Origin: Bolinopsis microptera
Lineage: Eukaryota > Ctenophora > Tentaculata > Lobata > Bolinopsidae
DNA: 64,000 bases
Direction of reading: 5' to 3'
Assembly: GCF_026151205.1 (NCBI RefSeq)
Contig: NC_087072.1
Location: 19,310,103-19,374,102 of the forward strand
Shown here: one piece after another, positions 42,904 to 53,084 of the stretch
Layout: every line of letters starts with the position of its first letter
Numbering within the stretch: the stretch's first letter is position 1
The notes under the pieces: generated by a model
Told to the model about the DNA's origin: nothing
The model's input: only the letters and a program-made list of their open reading frames with translations
The model's database searches: none
Program-made: the position numbers and the translations under genes

Positions 42904-43934
42904 ATCATCTCTTTTTGATTATAATGTCAGGGTACTTTATAAAGTCGAAATATAGACTGATATCTTCATTAATAAGTTAATAAGGAGGAAGTTTCAACAA
43001 TTTCGAAATTTTTCCTTTAAAAACATTTCCTTGTGTTTAGGTAAGTATATCGGTCGATCACTGACTGAATATGCCACTTAATACTCATTCAAGTTGGCAT
43101 TAAATTCATATATAATGACATTAAACTGTCGTGGCAAAGCAGAATTTGTTGGAAATCACGAATGAGCAAAATTCTCACTTTTCGCACGTGCAAACTTTGA
43201 GCGGACGTCGCGTGCGCATCCAATATTGAATCGCCGTAAATTTTTGCGTGTAATTGTTTTATATATAGCTTGATAAGCATGCAAAGTTTCAAAGTATTTC
43301 AAGAAGAACTGTAATCACAACGGCACTCTAAAGTTGACAGAAAATGACGAAAACAGCAATTTTCAGTGATTTTAGCAATTTTCTATCAATTTGGGCGTGT
43401 CCCCACGTGTGCAACTTTTCGATTTTCAACTTTAAAACTAGCCTAATGCACAATTTATACCTATAGAAAGCAGAACTGAGCTCCACAACCCAAGGCATGG
43501 CCCAACACCAGAGAATACTAAATCGCAAAATTGACGTTTTTATAAAATAATTCTTCAAAAAAGCACAAACTTCAATCAAGAATATCTTTATGAAGGAGCA
43601 AGCTAGAAAAACTTTCCGGTAGATTTTCAGAATGCTTGAACAATTATCTAAGATAAAAAATCCCTCAGATTTTGAATTCAATTACTTTTTAATGGTGTAA
43701 AATCATTTTTAAAAGTTATTACTTTGTCAAAAATCAAGTTTTAAAAACGGTTAACTTGATGACGTCATCAAGGGGTGTTCATGACGTCAAATAATTTGTT
43801 TATACAATGTAAACTAAAGTGTAAACAATTATTTTCAAGACCTGTGGTCGGAAATTGCTATATCTTTTATACTTTTGAATCTATGGACAATTAAAAACAG
43901 GCTACATTTGACTGGCAAAGCGTCTATCCCTGAA
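42904..43934 (-). repeat. Module B, reverse orientation (copy B1)
   Basis: This is the reverse complement of B3 (46262-47287) with high identity; both encode the same 67-codon frame (43089-43292 minus and 46904-47107 plus) with a few substitutions. It includes a TGACGTCATCAAG segment. The frames have no known family. Confidence 0.8.
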
Positions 43935-44358
43935 TATCACAATGCTGGCAAGCATTACCGTCGCCCTTATATTCACAACACTATTTACCCCCTATACGAT
44001 TATATCCCCTTTATTGTTTTCCAGGCATTAAGACTCATCGAAAGTAGTTCAGCAGGTACATTTAAGTTCAAAACATTCTAATTCAATGTTGAAGATGACA
44101 GGAATAAGAAATAGTTGTATGGAGGTTTTTAAGAAATTTGCGCAAAATACGCGCCAGCATGTTATACGAAATTAGGTAAAAAACCCAAAATCGCCATATT
44201 CAGGTGCCTTAAAAACCATGTTAAAATTGAGTTAGAGATCTGAAACTTTGCAGGGCGTCTAGACCTTGTCCAAATCGACTGTAAAAAAAATGTCATGTTT
44301 CAGGAGTATCGGGAAGTGGGTTTTCTGGAACCCCTGTTTTACAACAGATTGTCGTGAA
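43935..44358 (+). repeat. Module A (copy A3), short form
   Basis: It starts TATCACAATGCTGGCAAGCA and ends with CAACAGATTGTCGTGAA. It lacks the GC hairpins and most of the CCCCTTT repeats seen in A2 and A4, and resembles A5. Confidence 0.75.
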
Positions 44359-45379
44359 GATATATATGTATGTATAGACGCTTTTTGCAGTCAATTGTAG
44401 CCTACATTTAAGTGTCCGTAGATTCAAAAGTATAAACGATACAGTCATTTCGAACCACAGGTTTTAAAGATAATTGTTTAAGCTTTAGTTTACATTGTAT
44501 TGAAAAATAATTTAACGTCATCATCATCACTTGATGACGTCATCAAGTTAAGTGTTTTTAAAACTTGACTTTTGACAAAGTAACAACTTTTTAAATCGAT
44601 TTTACACTATTAAGGAGTAATTTTATTCAAAATCTGAGGACATTTTCATCTTAGATAATTGTTCAAGCATTCCGAAAATCTACCGGAATAGTTTCCTACC
44701 TTGCTCCTTCATAAAGATATTTGCTATTGAAGTTAGTGCTTTTTTGAAGAATAATTTTATAAAAACACAAAAGTTGTGAATTAGTATTCTCTGGTGTTGG
44801 GCCATCCCTTGGGTTGTGGAGCTCAATTTTGCTTCTTAAAGGTGTAAATTGTGTTATAGGCTAGTTTTAAAGTTAAAAATCGAAAAGTTGCACACGTGGG
44901 GACACGCCCAAATTCATTTAAAATCGCTAAAATCGCTAAAAATTTTGATTTTCACGATTTTTATCAACTTTGGAGTCCCGCTGTGATCCAAGTTCTTTTT
45001 GAAATCTTCTGAAACTTTGCATGCTTATCAAACTATATATTAAATACCACTATGCAAAAATTTACGGTGATTCAATATTGTATGCGCACGCGACGTCCGC
45101 TCAAAGTTTGCACGTGCGAAAGGTGAGAAATTTGCTCATTCGTGATTTCGAATATATTCTGCTTTCCACGATATTTAAATGGCATTATATATGAATTTAA
45201 TGCCAACTTGAATGAGTAAAAAGTGCCATATTCAGTCGGTTATCGACAGAAATACCTAACTAAACACAAGGAAACGTTTTCAAAGGCAGAATTTCGAAAT
45301 CGTCGAAATTACCTCCTTGTTAATGAAGTTTCGACTAGCTGTGTAAATTATCCTGACATTATAATCAAAAAGAGATGAT
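44359..45379 (+). repeat. Module B (copy B2)
   Basis: It starts TAGACGCTTTTTGCAGTCAATTGTAGCC after a TATATATGTATG spacer and ends AATCAAAAAGAGATGAT, next to P2. It is more diverged from B1/B3 than those are from each other. Confidence 0.75.
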
Positions 45380-45708
45380 ATTTGACCAAAACCCATAATC
45401 ATGGGTAGAGTGTACCGCTGCCAGTGTCTCTCTTTTCCAAACAAAAGGAAATGATATTAATTTGAGGAACAGTCCGCTAATGCAAATTGATACCGAGAAT
45501 GAAATCGGTCGCTCGCTTTTTCCATTCGATCACGGCTTACGAATTGTAATAAAGCTTATTGATTTGAAAAAGCGAGCGACCGATTTCATTCTCGGTATCA
45601 ATTTGCATTAGCGGACTGTTCCTCAAATTAATATCATTTCCTTTTGTTTGGAAAAGAGAGACACTGGCAGCGGTACACTCTACCCATGATTATGGGTTTT
45701 GGTCAAAT
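45380..45708. repeat. Palindromic module P (copy P2), short form
   Basis: Near-perfect arms of ~150 bp around a ~30-bp centre. It has the private variant GAGGAACAGTCCGC in both arms in place of GATTGACCGTTCTC, so the two arms changed together. Confidence 0.85.
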
Positions 45709-45735
45709 ATGTATATACTTATATAGGTATGTATG

Positions 45736-46261
45736 TATCACGACAATCTATCGTAAAACAGGGGTTCTAGAAAACCCATTTCCCGATGATCCTGAGACCT
45801 GAAACTTTTTTTGCAGTCGATTTGGTCAACGTCTAGACGCTCTGAAAAATTTCAGATCTCTAACTCGATTTTAACATGGTTATTAAGGCTCCTGAATATG
45901 GCGATTTTGGGTTTTTTACCGAATTTCGTATAACAGTGCTGGCGAGTATTTTATGTAAATTTCTTAAAAATCTCAACATAACTATTTTTTATTCCTGTCA
46001 TCTTTGACATCAAATTAGAATGTTTTGAACTAAAATTAAATCTGCTGAACGACTTCCGATGAGTCTTAATGCCTGAAAAACTCCTGCCGGAGGCGGCGGC
46101 CTTCGGCCGCCTCCTCCGGCCGGAGTGCACGCTTCGCGTGCACGAAAGAGGCTTGCAACGTGTACCAAAGGGGGTATAATAGTAAAGGGGGTATAATAGT
46201 AAAGGGGGTACATAGTATACCCACAATAAATGCACCGGTCGTGCTTGCCAGCACTGTGATA
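45736..46261 (-). repeat. Module A, reverse orientation (copy A4)
   Basis: Starts TATCACGACAATCTATCG and ends GCTTGCCAGCACTGTGATA. Long form with GC hairpins and CCCCTTTACTATTATA repeats. Frames at 45951, 46010 and 46066 are repeat-derived and parallel those in A2. Confidence 0.8.
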
Positions 46262-47287
46262 TTCAGGGATAGACGCTTTGCCAGTCAATTGTAGCCTGTA
46301 TTTAATTGTCCATAGATTCAAAAGTATAAAAGATAAAGCCATTTCCGACCACAGGTCTTGCAAATAATTGTTTACACTTTAGTTTACATTGTATAAAAAA
46401 ATTATTTGACGTCATAAACACCCCTTGATGACGTCATCAAGTTAACCGTTTTTAAAACTTGATTTTTGACAAAGTAATAACTTTTAAAATTAATTTTAAA
46501 CCATTAAGGAGTAATTTTATTCAAAATCTGAGGAGATCTTCACCTTAGATAATTGTTCAAGCATTCTGAAAATCTACCGGAAAGTTTTTCTAGCTTGCTC
46601 CTTCATAAAGATATTCGTCATTGAAGTTTGTGCTTTTTTGAAGAATTATTTTATAAAAACGTCAATTTTGCGATTTAGTATTCTCTGGTGTTGGGCCATG
46701 CCTTGAGTTGAGGAGCTCAGTTCTGCTTCCTATAGGTATAAATTGTGCATTAGGCTAGTTTTGAAGTTGAAAATCGAAAAGTTGCACACGTGGGGACACG
46801 CCCAAATTGATAGAAAATTGCTAAAATCACTGAAAATTGCTGTTTTCGTCATTTTCTGTCAACTTTAGAGTGCCGTTGTGATTACAGTTCTTCTTGAAAT
46901 ACTTTGAAACTTTGCATGCTTATCAAGCTATATATAAAACAATTACACGAAAAAATTTACGGCTATTCAATATTGGATGCGCACGCAACGTCCGCTCAAA
47001 GTTTACACGTGCGAAAGGTGAGAATTTTGCTCATTCGTGATTTCCAACAAATTCTGCTTTGCCACGACAGTTTAATGTCATTATATATGAATTTAATGCC
47101 AACTTGAATGAGTATTAGGTGGCATATTCAGTCAGTGATCGACCGATATGCTTACCTAAACACAAGGAAATGTTTTTAAAGGAAAATTTCGAAATCGTTG
47201 AAACTTCCTCCTTATTAATTAATGAAGATATCAGTTTATATTTCGACTTTATAAAGTACCCTGACATTATAATCAAAAAGAGATGAT
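46262..47287 (+). repeat. Module B (copy B3)
   Basis: It starts with TAGACGCTTTGCCAGTCAATTG and ends ATCAAAAAGAGATGAT. It is the inverted partner of B1, while here it follows the left end of module A rather than the right end. Confidence 0.8.
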
Positions 47288-47793
47288 ATTTTACCAAAAC
47301 CCATATTCATGGGTAGAGTGGACCGCTGCCAGTGTCTCTCTTTCCCAAACAAAAGGAAATGATATTAATTTGATTGACCGTTCTCAAATGCAAAATGTTA
47401 CCGAGAATGAAATCGGTCGCTCGCTTTTCCCATTCATTTACAATTGTAATAGATTAAGAAGATCTACCCAAAGGCAGCTGTACTCGGCAATAAAGATTCA
47501 ATAAACTTCAGCTAATTCAATAAGCAATAACTACTACCCTTACCCCGAAATACTAGGTATCGATCCGAACGCAACCCAAAGAGATTTTTACAGCATCTGA
47601 CTGATGTAATCAATCGAAATTTATTACAATTCGTAAGCCGTGAATGAATGGAAAAAGCGAGCGACCGATTTCATTCTCGGTATCATTTTGCATTTGAGAA
47701 CGGTCAATCAAATTAATATCATTTCCTTTTGTTTGGGAAAGAGAGACACTGGCAGCGGTCCACTCTACCCATGAATATGGGTTTTGGTAAAAT
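47288..47793. repeat. Palindromic module P (copy P3), long form
   Basis: It has the same long centre as P1 in the opposite orientation. The ends are ATTTTACCAAAACCCATATT and its complement: a change of TTTGACC to TTTTACC that appears in both arms. Confidence 0.85.
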
Positions 47794-50082
47794 AGTTTAA
47801 CTATAATTATTATAATTCTGCCGCATCAAGGATAACCTTTTAATGTGTTTATATACACATCAAATATTAAGTAAATGTATACTGTATAGTATATTATACA
47901 TTATAGTACAACCATAAAAACAGCATTAAATCTATATATTTCACGGACTCACAAAAACTTGAGTTAACAAATTATGTCATCATATGGCCGCCACAATGTC
48001 AATACTCTTCATAACCAGTATAGTAGCTGCACGGGGTTCGAACGGAAATTTAAAAGTATCGAATTGGCAAACAATTAACGGTTAAACGGTATAACTTATC
48101 GGCTAAAGAAGTACAACATGTCACATGAAAACACCGCAGAAATGTATAAACGTGTTCATAGGAGACTATAAATGTATAATATTACTATACACGATGAGTA
48201 TACAAGGAGACAGGAGTATAGTGCAACACTACATGTGATAGTGATACTACTTCTGTTATAGATCAAGTGTACGAAAGCTAAAACATTTTATCAGGGAGCT
48301 GGAGACGCACCGAGAAAACCTCCGCTAAAATGGGATGTAAATAATTAAGAAATGATAGCCACAGTCCACACTCAGTAGTAATATAGCTGATCAGTGTCCG
48401 GTAAGAGACGGAGAGGCCGGTGTTTAGTCCCGGGGCGGGGAGTTCACTTTCAGACTTCAGTGTAACCACCGGTGCGAACAGCTGGCACACAGACAAAACA
48501 GTTCGGGGGAGAGTCGGGACCATGCGGCCTTGAGACGTAGTTTCTGAGGGGTCGTGAAATCTTAGCGCCTTTCGGTGCCCGCGCGGGACAGCAGAATTCC
48601 TCAAACATGAATTTTTTCTACAAGCTTCGATAATGGTGATACGGTACTTAATATTATAGTGTAAACTGACGGTGAGCGTCCGGAAAGGAGACATCCTTTT
48701 TATGTTACTGGTGTCTGGTCCTAGATTGCCTGCTTTTTCGGAAGTCAAAATTATAACTAAGGTTTACTAAACATCAAGGTAAACCACCTCCATCTATTGT
48801 CAGAATGGCAGCATTCTGGAATTTGGTGTAGCAGATGGCAAGGGCTTGAGCAGTATAATACGGCTTAAAATAGGTTGGCGCATACATAACAGTGGCTACA
48901 AGCTCTTAGTCAAATGAAATAACATTCTTGTATTATCAAACAACAAAGACTTGTGACCATTTCACTTATTAAATTGCATGTCCCAGACTAGGCTATGATA
49001 TTGATCAATAAACCTACACTCTATAATCTATATAGGCTACAATGGAAAAGTTTATCAGAATAGTCCATGATCAATAAAGCTATGAGGCTATAATAAACCT
49101 ATACGCTGTATAATGGACTAGTTTACTGTGCAATAAAATGTGTTTGTTCGATAAAACCTACACCAGCATTGTGTGGTAAATAACAGCAATTAACACCGAG
49201 CTTTTCAACAAACAACTCCACAAGGCTCCAAACCCTCGGCTAAATAGAATGAGCAGCTGTGCTCCATCTATTATCATCTGAGTTTGCAGCTGATAACTAC
49301 ATTATATTGTACTAGAAAGCCCGTGGTAACAGGGACGAAGCTAGTAGTATTCTTCGAAAGAAAGTTTTAATCGCATCAAAAAATATCCATCCCAACCGAT
49401 GATACAGCCGATTTAAATTTAAAACACTTTAAACACAACGTAATTACCACAAAACCGATCAAAATGACGTTAAAACAATCTTTGCAGTTTGCACGTGCAT
49501 GTGTGCATTAAAACACCGTTGCTATGGAACCTTTTGGTTGTTACCTAAATTCCTGTTTTTCATCTAATTTGCACGTGGGCGGTCGTACAGACAGAAACAT
49601 CAGAAATAATTCTTTGAATTATAGTAGAGATACTCGTCAGTGAACTATTGACAGTCTGAACCAATCTCATCACTGACAAACCTTATCATTAGGTAGTAGG
49701 TACCCAAACTAATAATACAGCAGCACATTAACAAAGCGGCCGATATTGGGCACGGGCCTTCCCCAAAACTCACCGCACCTGTTTTAATCATAATAATGAA
49801 GGTGGTGAAAGTTGGAGAGATTGGGGTTGGTGTCGAATGATCTGCATTCTGTAGAACAGTTTGCCTATTGCACTTTACAATATTGATTATTAGGCAGTGA
49901 TATCACATGAGATTCAGAGTAATATCTCATCAGGTTCACACCATGGTTGATGGTTTTCTGCACTCCTAATAAACGTATAGTGCAGCTATTTGTAGTGGCT
50001 ATAACTAACGTAACTTGCTATAAGGCAGGTGAGGACTGAGTAGCCATGGGTCACAGACTTGTGAAGTTAAGAAGTTAATTAC
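47794..50082. other. Mostly unrecognised sequence with a GC-rich island
   Basis: AT-rich except for a GC-rich, CpG-containing stretch at about 48410-48600 inside a 156-codon minus-strand frame (48278-48748). No family is recognised in that frame. The island could be a promoter or 5' exon. A retroposon-like segment is at 49313-49632. Confidence 0.35.
49313..49632 (+). repeat. Diverged relative of the 25797 retroposon-like repeat
   Basis: It begins ACTAGAAAGCCCGTGG and ends with TACAGACAGAAACATC then AATTCTTTGAATTATAGTAGAGAT, the same order of landmarks as 25797-26390. Low similarity between the ends, so tentative. Confidence 0.35.
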
Positions 50083-50232
50083 TAGCCTCTGAGAGGGTAG
50101 TAGTAGCCTCTGAGAGGGTAGTAGTAGCCTCTGAGAGGGTAGTAGTAAGCCTCTGAGAGGGTAGTAGTAGCCTCTGAGAGGGTAGTAGTAAGCCTCTGAG
50201 AGGGTAGTGGTAGCCTCTGAGAAGTTAATGAC
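50083..50232 (+). repeat. 21-bp minisatellite, about seven copies
   Basis: AGCCTCTGAGAGGGTAGTAGT is repeated from 50093 to about 50222, with two units carrying an extra A. It ends next to the MITE at 50248. Confidence 0.9.
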
Positions 50233-50247
50233 TATCTTCTCAGTATA

Positions 50248-50767
50248 CCTTACAAGACATATTTATAACGTACGAAATGCGACGGTTTTCCCGAAATTTC
50301 GCCATATTTTTGGACCGCCAAAATTTCGGTCGTCGTAATAGAATCCGTCGCATTATTTTTAGCTCATTCCAATAATTGTGGCTTCATCGATTCATTTTGT
50401 TTTTGAAAAGTTAGTGATATGATGGTGGGACAAATAAACACAATATTCCATGATGAATTTAATGTCAAGTAATACGCTTATGGAGTACACTGGAGAACAG
50501 CGAGAAACTGAAAGAGTCGAGCCGGACCCCTTAAGTATAGAGGAAGATGAAGAAATCGATTTATAAGTTTCATTTTGTTTCAACATGATTTTACCGATTT
50601 TTAGAAAATTTTGAATTTCCTTTGTGTCAGAAAACAAAATGATGAAAAATACCCTTATTTTCTGTGACGTCCGAAATGTGACGGTTTTTGTTCAATTTCG
50701 CCATATTTTCGGACCGCCAAAATTTCGGTCGTCGCAAATTGGTCCGCCACAAAAAAGTCTTGTAAGG
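50248..50767. mobile_element. TA-flanked MITE, 520 bp
   Basis: The ends are CCTTACAAGAC and GTCTTGTAAGG, with TA on both sides (50246-50247, 50768-50769), as in Tc1/mariner-like elements. A ~58-bp subterminal segment (AATTTCGCCATATTTT(T/C)GGACC and AAAATTTCGGTCGTCG) occurs twice in direct orientation, at about 50281-50338 and 50681-50738. The interior frame at 50392-50637 has no family features. Confidence 0.7.
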
Positions 50768-50820
50768 TAGTCGATTTTAACATACAGCTAGTTCTCACGA
50801 CAATAAAACACAAAATAGTG

Positions 50821-51294
50821 TATCTATGACCTATGTCTGGTATTATATATAATTTTTGCTGTCATGGACTGCACGCAAACTGTTCTCACTTCTCTTGCAC
50901 ATGCCTTATTAGTCATTACATAAGCTATCGATCCATGATCTCTAAAAGGTTGGAGCATTGCTGAGGACTGAGGAGCAATGAGCATTACTTATGATCAGTG
51001 CTGCAATTTCAGGAGAACGATTAATATCTCCAGGATGAATGATTCCAAATAACTATACTTCAAAATCGCTCCATACATTTTCTTTTACATCCAAAGTTTA
51101 AAATGATGAAGAAGGAAATTTTCAGGATTGACTTTTAATTATGAACAGCAACAAATTAAAAATTAATGGAGCTGCAGAGTCGTATACCAGAGTTAAATCA
51201 CGACAGAAGGGCCATTCTATAGTAATAAATTAATATCAGTTGACATTCAAATTTATTGAGGAGCATACTGAACAGGAGATGCCGTGAAAATAAC
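50821..51294 (+). repeat. Long direct repeat, copy 2
   Basis: Matches 40663-41160 and holds the empty site of the 35-bp micro-insertion at 51042-51049. Confidence 0.85.
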
Positions 51295-52623
51295 TTTGTT
51301 AAAGTTCAATTAATTAACGTAATGACTATAATAGTGACTCATAATTCGTACGTATGCTACCTCATGGCACCGAAATGGTAGCATTCCATTAAATGGTCAA
51401 ATAGGGGCCTTTTTTACAGAGCAACCAACATGTAAACCTGAATAATATTTATAGAGTACATTATTATTAAATTGTTATCAATTTGCTGTACAACGTCACT
51501 GCTCATTATACAGAGACCACGTTAAAGGTACCATGACGAACAATTTTTGCTTAAATGCAACCGACGCGCTTATTTGAGCAATTTTCCCTTCTCCGCTTAT
51601 AATTGTGCAGCCTTTTCATAAATTGAGCCTCTCTCAGGTTGAATTTGATCCGCTCAAATTAAGGCCGATAAGGTAACGAGTTCAAGGGCAAAAACAGAAA
51701 AAAAATTGCAGTAAAACAGATAGTGATGTTATGGACAACGTCCTCCGACCGTGGCCTTATGACACGGAAGTAATCCACGTGATTATAATGTGTTGATAAC
51801 TATCGTCCTACAGCAGCACTCAGCAGTGATCTCATTTTACCACGTGCAGATAGGCGGGTATCTCATTATACCACGTGCAATTGCATGAAATAGGTGGGTA
51901 TCTCGTTGTACCAAGTGCAAATCGGTGGCGGACTTTGGGTTATGAAACTGATCCGGCCTCCAGAGGGATCATATCATGCTAGCTCCTAGCTGCTCTACTC
52001 GTAGATCCAATAAGGGACGGGATTCGGGAACCCCTACTCGGGGAGTTTTCGTATCATGAGAGCATGAGACGTGGGACGAATCGGCGTCATATAGAAATAA
52101 AATATTGATTTTGATAAATATGGTAATTAAAATATTGAAATACGCCGAGGAAAATACTCAATATCAACGACACGTCGTAAATTCAATGCAAAATTCCTTT
52201 TAACTAATTAACTGCAACACTATTACGTGTGAAGTCGTTATATGAAAGTCTGAACGTTCGGAGATTAGACATTTTTACTTCTCGAAATTCTTACCATAAA
52301 CAATAAAGCAGTTCTATAATTTATAATTTACAATTTACTTTTAGGTTTGATGGTTAGGGTTGTACGTCAAGGGTAACCGTAATGTATTATAAATTTTCAT
52401 CAAGATGCAAGAGTCCGTCTGCGTTTTTAAGTAGGTACGCAAATAGGCGAGTAATTGTACCACTTGAATTAATATGCTGGTACAACTTTTCATACGTATT
52501 CTTCCGAAACTCATTGCGAAATAATTATAGTACCACCCTATGACGCCCCTTTCTTTACCCATTTAACTCTGAATATAAATTATAAACATGCCAATATATA
52601 GTCAGTTTTAAATATCAACTCAC
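51295..52623. other. Non-coding stretch; short CACGTG-containing repeats
   Basis: No gene is recognised. Three diverged copies of TATCTC(A/G)TT(A/G)TACCACGTGCA lie at about 51828-51922, the first two containing CACGTG E-boxes. The rest is AT-rich. Confidence 0.4.
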
Positions 52624-53084
52624 GTTCTGAACGATAACGGACAGTTCCTCCTTGTCAATCTCATATCCGTTCTTAGTGAAGGTTCTGTAAAACTCGTCAA
52701 CTGTGATCAATCCGTTCTCATCGTGGTCAAACAGCTGCGGGATAAGAAACGATTCAAATATCGCCGAATATTGTCAAATATCATCAAATCGTTAAAAATC
52801 GTATGTTGTGGATAATTACAATATAAATCAATGAACGATATACGCGGTAATGATAATCGTTGATAATTCATCCTTTTGTAGCTATGGAAATTTGTTGAGC
52901 TGTCAATTTTATCGAAATATACGATTAATTAAGGAGACCTAATCTGACATGACCTCGCCTTAGCGACCTTATAAACATGCCACCACTGGGTGTGTTCAGT
53001 GTAACATCCATGTGACTAGTTTATAAAACTCACCCCCATAGCAATATGAGCGTCGGTCTCGACCTCTTCGTAAGTCTTTGCCAT
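52624..53084 (-). CDS. Calmodulin-like EF-hand N-terminal exons (alternative start?)
   Basis: Exon 53084-53035 encodes MAKTYEEVETDAHIAMG and exon 52734-52624 encodes LFDHDENGLITVDEF and on to VQN. Both junctions are phase 0 with good GT-AG sites. The loop DHDENGLITVDE is a full calcium-binding loop starting at residue 20, exactly calmodulin register, and the segment stops at residue 54, where a second loop should follow. No such exon was seen in the next 15 kb until the one at 37106, which starts VDQDGDGAINFSE in phase 0. So these exons are either an alternative N-terminus of the 35802-37527 gene (150 residues in all) or the start of a second gene whose remaining exons I missed. Confidence 0.8.

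Noticed and set aside
41858..46363. Several 60-117-codon frames conserved between 41.8-42.2 and 45.9-46.4 kb
   Set aside because: They overlap in more than one frame within module A and include the GC hairpin and CCCCTTT repeats, so conservation reflects repeat copies, not protein selection.
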